Below are positions 18,590 to 31,100 of a DNA stretch of 64,000 nucleotides, piece by piece; position 1 is the first letter of the stretch; the number at the start of each line of letters is the position of its first letter. This stretch comes from Hirundichthys speculiger. Its lineage: Eukaryota; Chordata; Actinopteri; Beloniformes; Exocoetidae. The position numbers were made by a program, and so were the translations under genes. Location of the stretch: NCBI GenBank assembly GCA_018398805.1, contig JAGFBZ010002268.1, positions 930,001 through 994,000 of the forward strand. Direction: 5' to 3'. A model generated the notes under the pieces. That model did no database searches. It was not told the origin of the DNA and saw only the letters and a list, made by a program, of their open reading frames with translations.

Positions 18590-19115
18590 TCACCAGTCTC
18601 TTGATTCAGCAAACCTGCAAAGACTGGAGTGCTTTATTTGTGCTGCTGACAGTTTTGCTGAGGGGAAAAACATTTTCTCCTTCCTGTCATCCCCATGTTT
18701 CCCCTTATTGATTTTTTTTATGCCTTTGATGTGAATATGCACCAGCAGTGTCACTTATATAAATCATTGTTCGTCAAAGCTGCCGTTGCGCAGCAATGGT
18801 GACAGAAGGGAGAATTCCACATGGATCCAATAAATACAGATGTGAAGTAATTAGTTGCATTCCCAAGGAACCCATCACAGGCACGTTAAAGATGCCAGGG
18901 ATCAGCTGGCTTTCCCACAAGCAGCTTTTGTCATTTTTAGCAGGAACAGAAACCAGGTGGGCCACAGCCCATGTGATGCGTCACATGTTCAATATCTTAG
19001 ACACAGTCAGGCAACTGCAGTTTAAACAAGGCCTGAATAGGAAAAAGCTGGTAGACGTAAGGGATGGATGGATTTCATTTGAAGGAATAAATATTTTAGT
19101 CTTTAGGAAGCCATC
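18590..19115. promoter_or_regulatory. Candidate conserved non-coding element with a 107-codon open frame
   Basis: Repeat-free and moderately GC-balanced, with AAGTAATTAGTTGCAT and CATGTGATGCGTCACATG (a near-palindrome around TGCGTCA at 18969-18986). A + strand frame from 18796 to 19119 is open for 107 codons but has no recognisable domain. I favour regulatory DNA over a gene. Confidence 0.3.
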
Positions 19116-19455
19116 ATAGAAGTGTAAATGAAGTGTAACCTCATACCTTCACAGAGTCTGGGTTGGTAAAGATAACAAACCCTTTCCATCTTTGGTTACT
19201 GAGCACACACTGCCCATTTCTTTTAAAAAGTACATTTCAAATGTGTTTCTCATACATATGTTAACAACCTCGAGATCCTTTGCCCCTTTTTGCTCCTTAA
19301 TGACAGTTTTTCATGGAAACCGCTTTAGTATCGCATAATCATCACAAGCAGCTGTCGACATCACTTGTTTGGAAAAACTTTTTTTTTTTCCTTTCAACTC
19401 CTTAATGGCACTCAGTTGTCCCCGTACCAACATTTATTAGGATATGCTGCAGGCC

Positions 19456-19460
<5 letters not shown>

Positions 19461-19524
<64 letters not shown>

Positions 19525-19529
19525 TATAT
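19461..19529. repeat. (TA)n microsatellite
   Basis: About 60 bp of uninterrupted TA, then a GATATATTATAA tail. Confidence 0.97.
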
Positions 19530-19829
19530 TATAAATAAAATCACAAGAAAACCTTGAAGAAAAAACAAGAAAAACCATGAAATGTCTTAAAGTTATACAT
19601 GCTGAAAATAGAAATAAAAGCTGAAAGTAATTTAAGAATGGCTGTTGTGTTGAGTGTGATGAAAATTATGCACAATTTATGACATTTCCACGACTAAAAA
19701 GATTTTCATTTTGTGCTCATGTCATGATTTACCATCAAACCCTGCTGCGTAAAACTCACTTTGATCTTTGTTCCAGAAACACATTTGAGAAAATCATAGC
19801 TTATAAGTGCATCATCGTATAACAAAAGG

Positions 19830-20160
19830 GGTGTATACTTGCCTCATAATGCTGCCATTACAATTAATGCCACATCATTGTGATACTGAAACCACTTTTT
19901 TGCTCTTGCAATTATAGGCCCCTTCAGTAGTGATGCATTTATGTTCAGCAGTTAGCAATGCATTGATTTAATATATTTCTAATCAGGACGTACAGCTTCA
20001 GGGCCTAAAATGTTAATTTTTCCTGCTGCTTACAAAGTAGCCTTTGATTTTCTGTCATGCCACTAATTACAGTGCTTGCCACTAGAAAGGCAGAGGGCTT
20101 TGTCTTGTCTAATTATGAGGAAATCATTGCTGCAGAGCTGACATTGTTGTCCTCACCTTT
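19830..20160. promoter_or_regulatory. Candidate conserved non-coding element
   Basis: Repeat-free block dense in homeodomain-type cores: CATTACAATTAATGCC, GCAATTATAGG, TTGATTTAATA, CACTAATTACAG and TCTAATTATGAGG. No transposon ends or coding frame. The look is that of deeply conserved vertebrate enhancers near developmental genes; this needs an alignment to confirm. Confidence 0.35.
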
Positions 20161-20384
20161 TTTTTAATACTACTTACACTTTATTTGCGCAGATTTTCAC
20201 TATTACCTTTTCTTCCAGTCCGCGCTGTGTGTACACTTTATACCATATATGGGTGTGTGTATCTTCAGCGTATATTTAAAGCGTTGCAGTTGGTGACTGT
20301 AATTGTTGTGGTATGGGGTCTGTTAATTACTGGAGTAAACGGCTGAACTGCGGCCAGGGCCTTTTGTGATAGCACAGTGGCAGG

Positions 20385-20421
<37 letters not shown>

Positions 20422-20469
20422 TCTGGGGACTTTGAGAAAGGGAAGGGGAAACAGAAAGGAGAAGAGGGG

Positions 20470-20640
20470 AACAGCAGCAGACAAAAAGGCCCAATTGGTG
20501 GTCAGAGCCCAAGGGTTCCAGGGCCCATATGGAAGACAACAATTTACCTTGCGCTTTATTGCACACCTTGCTGTTTTAATCAATGGCAAGCCTGTTAACA
20601 GAGCCTGGAGCAGTAGCGGTTGTCTCTCTTTGTGTCACTA
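20470..20640. promoter_or_regulatory. Candidate conserved non-coding element
   Basis: After the T24 run at 20391-20416 the sequence becomes balanced and repeat-free, with GCCCAATTGGTGG, TTTTAATCAATGGC and CTGTTAACAGAGCC. A functional reading is only suggested by composition and motif density. Confidence 0.25.
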
Positions 20641-20699
20641 CTACCTTAACTTTTGTTCCTCCACTACACTCCAGCACTTCTTCACAAATCTCTGAAGAG

Positions 20700-21980
20700 C
20701 TGTGCTGCGCTTTCAGGTCTCTCTGAAAGATGTTTGCTCTATGGTAAAAGCCCCTCTTTGGTAATGATGATTTGATGTGTTTTTGGCTCCTGCCTGTGCT
20801 TTTCTAATTTCACATCAAAAGAGGATAAGAGTGTTGATGCCTGCTGTGCTTGGAGCTGTCTCTTAAAATGGAGGACACCATTCAGCCTGAATTCCATTTG
20901 AGTGCTGAAAGCAAGGCAAGCAGCCTACAAAAGGTACGGGTGACAGTGGGATATGCACTAATAACACCATAAAAGTTAAAGTCAGCAGTAGTCTTGCTCC
21001 GTTTTTAACCCCACCCTGGTTTGGAGATAGATCTGGTAATCACCCCCCTCGGATACAGCACATGTTGAGGACTGAGGGATAAAGGGCCTTGTCTTTGTAG
21101 GAGGTTGAGTGTTTGATTTTGTCACAGTCAAAACAGTATTTTATTAGATTAGATCCATTTTTATAATAAGCACACTAAACAGGTTTAAAAAAATGTTTGA
21201 AATAAAGCATCCTGCTGTTTTAATTTAAAATGGACTTTGCAATATCTCAGATACAGTTTTAAACAGGTGCAAACGTTAAAGTGCCTCTTATTATGACTGT
21301 AAAGAATAAATTCATTCAAATATCACTTGATGCTGTTTACCTTGATCTTCGACAGCTACAACTACAAATATTAGACAGAATCCAAACTCCAACTGATCAG
21401 TGAATTAATTTTGTGCCATTTTCTGTCATCAAATTCTACATTTTTCACTCATTTGTTTTTATTATTTGAATATGAAATTTACAGTAGTTTTTCAAAAATG
21501 CTCCTCTTAAGTAGCTGTGCAATGTATTTATGTAAAATAGTTACCCAATGATAAATAATTTTATAGTGTGACCTCACCATGCACATCAGTGTAAAACGGC
21601 TCATCGTAGCCATGGCTAACACAACATTGTTGTTGTTGTTGTGGTGGTGGTTTTCCAGCTGGCTGCTTGTACAACACCTTTTTCAGATAATTAAGGACAC
21701 TCTCAAAAAGCTAAATGCGCAGGAAGCAATGACTGACAAATTGCTTTGATTCTGTATTTAATTTGAACAAAGTTTTATAAACATAAGTGAAAAAGAAAAA
21801 CATTCTTTTACAAAAAAAATATACATTCGTGACAATGTTGCTACTTCCTGTCTAAAAAGTACCGTAGCATAAAGCAGATTTCGATTTAAAATGTTTTACA
21901 GGTGAGTGATATGTAGTTTTTCAAACATTAAAATTTATAGATGATTGGTTAATTTAAAATTATACAAACAGTGATTTCCT
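20700..21980. other. Intergenic, nothing firm
   Basis: No transposon ends. A short (GTT)n/(GGT)n tract lies at 21627-21652. No coding signals. Confidence 0.6.
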
Positions 21981-22275
21981 ATGTCTGCTTGATCCTGTTG
22001 AGGGTCATCGGGGGACTGGAGTTGATCCCAGCTATCAGGAGACGAGAGGTGGGTCCACCTTACACAGGTTCATTGGCAAGTAAGACAGTCGTGCACATTC
22101 ACACTCATTAGAATCACCAATCGGTCTTACACACATATTTTTGGGCTGCGGTAGGAAGATGGAGTACCTAGGAAAAGAAAAAAACAACAAGTCATGCACG
22201 AGGAGAACATGCAAACTCCACGCAGAAAATCACTAGCCAAGATTTCAGTCAGGAACCCTCTCACTGTGAAGCAAC
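21981..22275 (+). repeat. Common fish dispersed repeat, diverged copy
   Basis: Shares the phrases 'gagaacatgcaaactccacgc', 'cattcacactcatt' and 'tttttgggctgcggtaggaag' with the copy at 44069-44410. The copy is decayed. It belongs to the very abundant fish repeat family with the 'gggaggaa...gagaacatgcaaactcc' wording. Confidence 0.7.
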
Positions 22276-22399
22276 TAACACACTTCTCATTGTGAATCAG
22301 CACTTCAGTGTCATTCATTAAAAACGCTGAATGCTGTGCACTGGTATCTGCTTTTATTACATCCTCTGCCAATGTTCATTTTTGTGATTAAATGTACCA

Positions 22400-22770
22400 A
22401 AATACTGCAGATAGCCAAATTGTCAAGCCACTCTCAATTACTGCCTAGGGATGATACCTGGGAAAGCTTAACACAGCAATTAACAACTTAATTAAGTGCC
22501 ACGGCCATTGTGCCATTTCAGGACGGTGCAACAAGGGCTGTATTGATTGTAAGGGATTGCCAGTTGGTCCCCAATTGATCGTGCAATTGACTGGCTTGGA
22601 TAGGCATTCCTCAATGACTCAGGGAAGGAGTTGGTGTGTGTTGTGTGTTTAATCTCAGAGGAAGTAACCATCATGCCACTGTGTGACACACTGATAATGA
22701 GCTGCCAGACTGGCTGCATGGTCTCTACCGATCCCCCAAGTGTGTGACACACATGTCTTGTGTCAATCAC
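22400..22770. promoter_or_regulatory. Candidate conserved non-coding element with palindromic homeodomain sites
   Basis: Repeat-free. Contains AGCAATTAACAACTTAATTAAGTGCC, in which CTTAATTAAG at 22487-22496 is a perfect palindrome. GTCCCCAATTGATCGTGCAATTGACTGG and ATGACTCAGGGAAG (AP-1-like) follow. No transposon or coding structure is visible. This is one of the best regulatory candidates here on motif density. Confidence 0.4.
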
Positions 22771-23279
22771 TCACTTACTCACTCAATGTCTCTCTTTGTT
22801 ACTCAAACACTGAAGCAGGTGCGCACACACACAAACAGAGCTCACAGGACTCTGGTTGACCCTGAGTATCATCTGTAGTTTATTTATTCTGAATAAATAC
22901 AACAATATGCAATTATAGACAGAATTCACTGGAAGCACTTGTGATATACACGTATGATCTGATTCTTAAAAGGAGAAGCAACATTCAGCTTTAATTTCAG
23001 TCAAATAATTTGTAATGTGGCCTTTACATTCATATGATTACAGATACGTCACAGGCACACAGGGATTTATAGAAAAGGAGTCATTTGGACATGGAACAGT
23101 CACATGAGGGCAAATAACCTGATAGACACGTGTACACAGGAAAGAACAAGGATGCACTAACCAGCCGCCACAGAAACACACACTCACAGATCCAGCGCTC
23201 CCCGGGGAGCAGTTAGGATGCAAGGCAGGTCTGGATATAGGAGGGGAGCAAATTGGTGGTAAGATGTCAAATAAAATGC

Positions 23280-23680
23280 CATCTCTTATTGTGTCAATGA
23301 AGTAATTCCCTTTTAAAGGCTTGACCCCTCACCCTGGCGGAGCTCGGCCAATTGCACAGCGCAACTATGAGGTGATAACAAATGACTTGAGCGAGGGGGA
23401 TGGGTGCTATTTTGGGCTCACTCGAGATCAGTCACTCCAGGTAAAGGATGTGCTCAAATCAATTACAAATAGCCCACTCTCAGAATCATTGATACTGGGG
23501 CAAACTTTTAGTGTTAAAAGCAATTTGGATAGTTCCTTAGTGAACTGCACAGTGAAAGGTTTGTGTGAATAATATCTCATCCTAGATAGATATTATTTTT
23601 ACAACTCTATGGAGCGGTCCTAATAAACAATATGACCCTTTAAAATCAACCCCATTTCATCTGCTGTAGTGTCTCATTTG
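23280..23680. promoter_or_regulatory. Candidate conserved non-coding element
   Basis: A balanced, repeat-free 400 bp block containing GTCAATGAAGTAATTCCC, GCCAATTGCACAGCGC, GAGGTGATAACAAATGACTTGAG and AATCAATTACAAATAGCCC. An 83-codon + strand frame (23321-23572) covers it but shows no domain. A regulatory role is inferred from composition and motifs only. Confidence 0.4.
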
Positions 23681-24074
23681 ACCACTGAGGGGCAGTATTA
23701 CATGGTTGGAGTTGAAAGAGGCTCTCATTAGGATACTGGTACAGCACCGTTCATCTGTAACCACATCTGCCTTTAGCTACATATTCACAACTTTGTAACC
23801 ACCCATATAGTGGACAGTGTAATGATACATCAAAATGAGAAGCTAATATGATTTATGTGTGCTTGTGTAACAATGTGCATGTGCCTGACAGGGTGGTTGA
23901 CAGGCTCAGCTCTCCCTGCTTCTGCTGTGGTTTTGAGCTGCTCAACTTATGACCTGTAATTGCATTGCTACTTTGCTCTCAAATCTCACCAGAGCAGGTA
24001 GGTCACGGGCACTTCAGTTACTTCACCTCAGTAGCTCTGTTGCTCTCTAACATGCCAAGTAAAACCATACTGAC

Positions 24075-24110
24075 AGACAGATAGATAGACTTTATTGCAG
24101 ATTCAGAATG
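24075..24110 (-). repeat. LINE 3'-tail-like fragment (GATA repeat and poly-adenylation wording)
   Basis: 'agacagatagatagactttattgca' read on the minus strand is 'tgcaataaagtctatctatctgtct', the usual 3' end wording of fish non-LTR elements. Only the tail is recognisable. Confidence 0.35.
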
Positions 24111-25500
24111 ATAACCAGACAATAGACTGTTTCACAACCGTTCACTTTCAGACAAAATGTTTAGGAAAGAAAACAGCGAAATGAGAGAAATTAAATTGTC
24201 ATATTCTTAACTGTTAAAAAAAAAATTGAAAAAATAAAAAAAGTAAAAAGTATGTACCTCCAAGCTCCTTTTTGGCAGCCTTGTAAAATTTTGTATTAAT
24301 ACTAGTTTGCAGACATTATAATACTTAAACAAGGGGAGCTGTGAAAACGGCACAGCAAGGCCAACGACAAAGCCATGCACAAATTCTTTAGAAATGGTCT
24401 GCATTAATTTGCATTCAAACTTGTTGTAAAATAGAGAGGAGCAAAAGATCTATCTATTGAGGCATGTTTGAAGGTTGGCTCCAGGTCGCATATGTTTGCC
24501 CTTGTAGAGTTCTATCACATTGTGGTGTAACAGAGCCTCAGCTGCAGGACTGCAATTTTTAATGAAAAGTGGGGGCGGCCACATCCAGGTAAGACCCCAA
24601 GAGGTTGTCTTTCTAGGGCATTGTTATATCCCACAATGAGGCAGTGGGGACATGTGCATGAATAAACACACGCACACCCTCACACAGACAATCACACATA
24701 CACACATACACACTCCAATCAAAGCTACCGCAGAGGCTCATAAACACACGTTTTTCCTTGTAGAGAACAAATTCTTGATATCCTTGATTATTCCGAAATG
24801 CTCTAAAATATATGATTAAATATCTGAGGTTATTCATTTTTATAATTTTGTATGTGGAAGAAAACTATTGGTTTAATTGATAAAAATATAACACATTGAT
24901 ACGAGTTCTTTGAAACTGTTGCCGATCAGGGCCAAACTTTTCCAATTGCTGCTGTTATCAAAAGGCCTTAAAATATGATTATTTTTGTTTTATTATTGCA
25001 CCCAATTAAACTGCAAACTCATCCATGTATTGACAGCAAATTACATGTGCATACTGCTACATTTTATTACTTTTATTACAGATATTTTTTTACTTCTGTC
25101 AGTCATGTCCACAGCAATGAAAAAGTGGTTTTATCATACAGAACATAAAAAAAACACCTTGAAATTAATATTTAACATAAGGTCTGGAAGAAGGGTTTTT
25201 TCATGTATGCATGTATGGTTGTATATATTAAAGGTCCATCTTTGAATTTTAAAAAGACCTTAAGGGGACTCATTAATAAATGAGCCAATGAAAATGTTTG
25301 TTCAGCAGTTCAGAAGGGATTCTTTGCCTCCCACAGGCACAAACTGAACATGTGATGACGTGAAACAATGCTGACACTACCTAATTCCAGGCATAGTCTT
25401 CATTCCTACACTTGATTGAAGAAGATGAAAATAATGTATCCTTTAAATAATAACACTTCTTTCCCTCTGTCTCTTTTTCTCTCTCTCAAAAAAAAAAAAA

Positions 25501-25712
25501 GTTTCAGACCACCCGCTATCCTAAACCTGCGATCGCAAGATACCGAGTTTGCGGAAAGCGCGAACTCGCATGTCGGCGCGTAAAAGAGCGCGTCCAAATG
25601 GAATTAATTGTGCGTCCACCTGGTCACATGTGGACGTGCACAAACGGCTCTACCTCTCGATTACGCATCACCGTATTACTTGCATACATTTTTATTCTCT
25701 TGAGGTCAGAGG
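25501..25712 (-). repeat. Dispersed copy of the foldback-element core
   Basis: Matches 62781-62998 in the opposite orientation, including AAGATACCGAGTTTG, GCATGTCGGCGCGTAAA, GTCACATGTGGACGTGCAC, CTACCTCTCGATTACGCATC and GTATTACTTGCATAC. CpG content is higher than in the flanks. It shows that the core exists separately from the long arms. Confidence 0.75.
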
Positions 25713-26158
25713 ATGTCTGGTCAGCAACCAAAATGCTCCCACGCTGGTGATTTAAAAAAAGTTTTTCCCAATTTCAACTCAGTCGAGTGCCACCTGCAAA
25801 ACTGCCAAACATTGTTTTTCCTGTTGATAAATGAGAAGGGTCAGAGAGTGCTGTGTTTTGGTCATCCGCTGTGTACTCCACCAAATAGTGAACCATGGAA
25901 TTTCACTTTGGCTACATCCACTCTTGTACAAATTTGTTGCAAAGCACACTTTCAAAACAAAACCAATTTCCACTAGCGTTTGACCTCTGTGTCTGCAAAG
26001 AGCTCAAGCCACACTACATCACCGTAAACAAATATCACACAGTTATCCATTCTCACTAGCCAACAGGCTTAACAGGCTTAAAACGACGCTGGAAACATTT
26101 CCTGCAAATTGTTCTTAAAATAGCTCATATTATCTTTTCTCCTGTCTGTTAGCAGTTA

Positions 26159-27167
26159 TTAACCCTCCTATTGTGTAATCGGTCAAATCTGACCAATTCC
26201 TTGATCCTCAGTGCCATGCCATGTCACCCTACTGGGTGTGATTGTGTGTGTGTATGTGTCTAGTATGGAGGGTGGGAGGGAAGGGGTTTTATTGTGATAA
26301 TTTTTTTTTTTATTCTGTAAAGCACTTTGTGTTGCAATAAAGATTGATTGATTGATTGATTGAATTTTAAAGTTTTCTCTCTTGGAAAAAGGCAGTTCAT
26401 TTCATCTGTTTGTCATAAGGTTTTATGACTTTGTTTACACGTGGGAATCGGACTACATAAAATAGATAAATAACATGCAAATACTATAATGCTGTTAATA
26501 ATTTATAATGATAAAAAATAAACTAAATACCTAATTTCAATAAATATCAGAAGTTTCATTGAACTTATATACTTTCCTTGTGTTTCCTGTCAAGAATGTA
26601 AAGAGTATGACTACAATGTATAAAAATAGATTTTAAGCTCATTCCTACACTCTTTTATGCAAACCTCCACATGAACATATCTGAAAATTTCATTTATGGT
26701 AACCACGAATGTTAGCTGTTAATTCAAATAAATTGTTTACATTAGTTAAATCACACATACAACTCTCTCACAGTTCTGGCACACAGAGCTTTCTGCATGG
26801 TAAAAACCACAGTGGTTTTCCCAACATGTTCATGAGAAGACAGATGTAAGTGATTCACTAGTTCACAGAAAGACCAAATGATGGACCAGTGACTGACAGA
26901 TTTAGAAGATATTGTTTTTGTATTTTTGTTATTATGATTTTATTATTACTTCAGCAAGTATGAAAATAGCTCCAGAGATACAGAGAAGAGCAATGCAGCA
27001 CTGAGCAGTAGAGTGACACGATGGTGCCATCCCACTGCTAATAATAAACATAATAAATAACATGATAAATCTATTATTACAGATTTATAATCAACTAAAA
27101 TACCCCTGTTCGAAAGAAAGATGAACAAATGAATTCTGTTCTAAATGAACATGAATAGGAGGGTTAA
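26159..27167. mobile_element. piggyBac-like element flanked by TTAA
   Basis: TTAA at 26159-26162 and 27164-27167 flank perfect 10-bp inverted repeats, CCCTCCTATT (26163-26172) and AATAGGAGGG (27154-27163). TTAA duplication and C-rich ends are the piggyBac pattern. A GGTCAAATCTGACC palindrome lies just inside the left end. No transposase frame is recognisable. A LINE 3' tail with (ATTG)n, 26317-26363, sits inside. Confidence 0.85.
26317..26363 (+). mobile_element. Non-LTR retrotransposon 3' tail, (ATTG)n
   Basis: 'aaagcactttgtgttgcaataaag' followed by five GATT/ATTG units is a typical 3' end of a fish LINE. It lies within the piggyBac-like element. Confidence 0.55.
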
Positions 27168-27484
27168 ATTCACAACCTCCTCTTCTGAATCAGCTGGTAC
27201 AAAGAAGAACAAAGCCAACTCCACTTGCTGTTGTCTGCATGTTGTTGTTCACAAAATTGTCAAGGCATGTTCATGTTATCTTCTTTTTTCTTTGTCTCTT
27301 TTTTTTTATTGGTAATTAACAACCAGCTGAGAGGTGCATTACTGGAACCTGCTTGACTGTGATTTATCTTTCTGTGATGGCCTCGTGACATGACTCACGG
27401 AAGGAAACTAGAAGGTAACTCAGAAGAACAAATAATGAAGCAAATCAATGCAACAGCATCATTGTTTCCAAATGTTTATGAATG

Positions 27485-27540
27485 AAATTAATGAAATGAA
27501 AAATACTTTATTTATCCCATAAAGGGAAATTCAATACTGC
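27485..27540 (-). mobile_element. Non-LTR retrotransposon 3' tail, reverse
   Basis: 'actttatttatcccataaagggaaattca' is the common fish LINE tail wording (GAATTTCCC...GGGATAAATAAAGT on the minus strand), preceded by ATGAA repeats at 27479-27505. The body is not recognised. Confidence 0.5.
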
Positions 27541-27999
27541 AACAAGGGCTCTCGTTTGTTTTTTTTTGTTTTTTTTTTTTTTTTATAAATTAATGAATTA
27601 AATAAATAAATACATTTATGCACAACGTTGGGCTGTTGTGGACGAAAGATCACTGGGTAGAAACAATCGTGCTGAAATCTTTGGTCTTTCGGCGGTCCTA
27701 CATCTGACAATATGAGCGGTTTGACCTCGGACTCTAGTCTTGCAGCCAAAGACAGCCTGAAAGGCGCATAATTTCCTGGGAGTGTCAGAAAATCCAAGTC
27801 TCTATCTACTTACTAGCCAGTTAAAATGCAACTTGACATTATGTATTATTATTTCGAATTAGCACCATTCCAAAGAAAAATAACATATCGGCCTCTTCTC
27901 TCTAACCATGATTGCAGATCACATTCTTCTCTTTTGCCGCTCCTTTGTTAAAGCATTTTCAGCACACATAAAAGCTACAACAGAGGGATTTATTTTTCC

Positions 28000-30790
28000 A
28001 TGTTATTATTTTATTGTCAGGGCATGCTGATGTTGCACTTCTGCATCTGCCCGCACCTCTGCATCAGTTGTAGATTCAAGAGGGCACGTCATCATACAGC
28101 CTGTGCATACCATTACAGTGTAAGATGTTATATTCCTATACGACTGCACAAATAGTGCAGTGTGTAGGAGATGTTTTTAGATGTTTGAATTCTCTGGTGT
28201 AGTGTGGATCCAAAGCGAAAGTGTAAAAAAAAGAAAAAATATAGCACTTTAAAATAAAAGCATTAATGGGAACGTAGTCTGTTACCAATGAATAGTGTGG
28301 GATGTCTTCTGGGCTGTTTTTACTGGTTGGATTGGTTTAACTGGTTGCAAATAACTAACATTTTCTGCTCTGGGTGTTGTGCCAAACGTAAAGGAAAAAG
28401 CAAGTTTACATAACCTAGTTTTCCGTGACACATTTAATAAGCAGAAAACCACAATTCAGTCTTCAGAAAAGGCTAGAATGATGGCAAGATTCCCTGCAAA
28501 AGAGCAACTGTCCTTCACAATGCTCAAGGGACACATAGAACTGTTCAAAAAGAACGGCTTAAACTTGAATGATTGTGTTGTCTCCCTATTGGCAGTTTGT
28601 CACTGTTATGGTTAGAATGGGAGAACTGTACGTAATTGTGTTGAAGGTGAATTTAAGGTACGCTGCTAAATTTGTGGTTGTGCCTCTAAAAGATGTGAAT
28701 TTAGGGGCTACAATGCTCCAAGTAAAAGATCTTAGTCTGGAGCCCTGCAAGATGGTTATGACTTTGATAGGCTTTGTGGCTTGATTTTCTCTTTGTTATC
28801 AAATTTACTTTAACAGTTAAATATTCCTGAGCTGGACCAGTCTTTTGGTCTGGAAGTGTAACACTTGGAAACACTTTGCATAACTCACAGATATTACAAC
28901 AGAATATGTATTTTTAAGTCTATACAGTCTATAGAGGGAATTATTTGGACCCTTAATAATGCTTCTCAGCCAATGTTGGCTGTTGTTAATAGCCAAAAAG
29001 ACCAGGAATTTTGAATGTGTGAGAAAAGTTAGCTGGCAGGAGAGATACGCACACCAGCCCCACCACAACTTTCCACTGACTCACCAAAGTATCAGGTATG
29101 TTGTGCATCATAAATTAAAAACTAAGCACACAAGTGATAACGGCCTACTTCATAAACCACAAAATGTAATTAATCTGTTGTCCACACAATATACTCATTA
29201 CAATGACATCTTCATATGATGTAATAGTTCAAGTCTTCATGCAGCTGTAATATAGTGTCAAATTGTGATAAATTCCTACAACTTGGAAGTGATGCACAGA
29301 AAGTAATGGTACCAACAATACAGTTTTGAATCTGGATATTAACCTACTGTTTCCCTTCACTGTTTGGACAGTTATTTTTGTCTTATGTAACATATATACA
29401 CCACAAATGGCCTCATCCTTTATCAATTATTGACATGAAGTTGCCAGCTGAAAAGCCAGAAAGACTTTCCGTTGATCGGTTGTATGAATATTTCAACTGA
29501 CAAACAGGCCACCTGAAACTCTGCACCGGAGCAATGCGTGGTTGAAGAGAGCTTATGTATCTTGGCCATACCTGGGCACATATACATGTATGTGTGAGTA
29601 AAGCATACGTCAGAGTAGGCTTTTGATCCCCACAGTATGCGCTCACTGAAAGAGAATAAACGCTGATGAGCATCCCGAAGGACAACATACCTTCAAAAGG
29701 TTTCTCTCTGGTTGCATTTTCAGTGCCGACATGAACAATAAAGTGACGTAACAGCCATTAGGTGAATCAGAATATGTCCACACTAGTCCTGCTACATAAA
29801 CAGCATTTTAAAACATCACATTTTTGTTAGTTATGCCTGATGTCCAGATTGCTTTGGCAAGTTCAACCTTCAAAAACAGAAGATTTTTTGATCCACTGCA
29901 CTGTTTCTGTTGTTTTCAGTGGATGGGCAAAACTGAATGCAATTAGAAATTATAATGTGATTGCACAGATTCACTTCATGATTCACTCTTCTGGGTCAAG
30001 ACATAACCTTCTTGTCTGGACCAATCACTGCTGTGTTTCAGGAGGTAAAACATTTTACTAACCTACCATGATGAATGTAAACAGACTACACAGTACTATG
30101 GGCTATGATTGTAAAAAATATTGCTGGCCCCCAAAAGTAACGCAGTGTTGCATGCAAACCTTATGTACTTTATGTACTCTTTGAAAGGTTTTTGTTTGTT
30201 TGTTTTGAAAGACTTCACCAACCACTGCAAGAACAGGAAACAGAAAAAAAAAAAGGGGAAAGATGATACTTGAAGAAGTGGAGACAATTTCACACTCAGT
30301 GACTGAACAGCAGTAATATGCACAAGTTGTCCCAGGTTTTACAAACAGAATCACCCACATTCAATTAGTTTTTCCAAAATTTGATTTTTTGATGATCTGG
30401 ATTTAAACTATCAGCTGCTATGGGATTAGTTTTTTTTTTATGACTTTAACCATATTTGATTTTTTTTTTTAAAACAGAAAGAAAAACTGTTAAATCTCAC
30501 ATTTAAGAAGTCAGTTGACCAAAGCTTGAGAGCAATAGAGGTTAGGTCATCTGGTGATGTGACATTTATGACAGGGTTTGTTCAAAAGCAGCCTATGTAG
30601 AGGGGTGGAGGGGACATAACCCATAAATTTCTCTATGGCCCCTATGAGCAGGTCAGAAAGGCACCAATATTTTCTTTTATTAGAAACAACATGCAGTCAT
30701 AAAGGAGACCTGAGGTGAATTTGAAACACTTAAAATGACAGGGAAAAGCTGCTGCTCATGGAGCTGAGAGTTAGTCACACAATCCATTTC
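28000..30790. other. Intergenic, nothing recognised
   Basis: Nearly 2.8 kb of AT-rich sequence with only chance-length frames and short homopolymers (30246-30256). No transposon ends were identified. Confidence 0.6.
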
Positions 30791-30799
30791 TTGCCAACC

Positions 30800-31100
30800 A
30801 ACTTGTCCATGAATTGCTGCATTTATTCATAACTCTTATACCAGTAACTCACAGATTCCTCCTGCTTTATCACAGGTCAACTTTGAGATGAACCTTAAGG
30901 GACGATATTACAAATTACTGCAGCTTCTCACGCAATTCATGTCTGCTGAAGGCCCATAACCCTCTACATATCCTGACCTCTATTTAGAGCCTGCGTGTTG
31001 AAGGTCCATCTGAGGAAGATGATATCGATCTGAGCCGAGACTCTGGCAGCACCAATAAACAATGGGCTTCGAGCTTCAAGGCTGACGAGGCTGACGAGGC
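30800..31100. promoter_or_regulatory. Weak candidate conserved non-coding element
   Basis: Repeat-free and balanced in composition (for example CAGGTCAACTTTGAGATGAACC and GATCTGAGCCGAGACTCTGGC). A short direct repeat GCTGACGAG occurs at 31081-31099. The evidence is only the absence of repeats and the composition. Confidence 0.2.

Noticed and set aside
18796..19119. 107-codon + strand frame as a possible small gene
   Set aside because: No domain, no homologue recognised and no splice or promoter context. Better explained as regulatory-type unique sequence with an open frame by chance.
22127..22372. Minus-strand 81-codon frame
   Set aside because: It overlaps the decayed copy of the dispersed fish repeat and has no recognisable domain.
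28379..28784. Two overlapping + strand frames (78 and 71 codons)
   Set aside because: No start context, domain or repeat identity; chance length for this composition.
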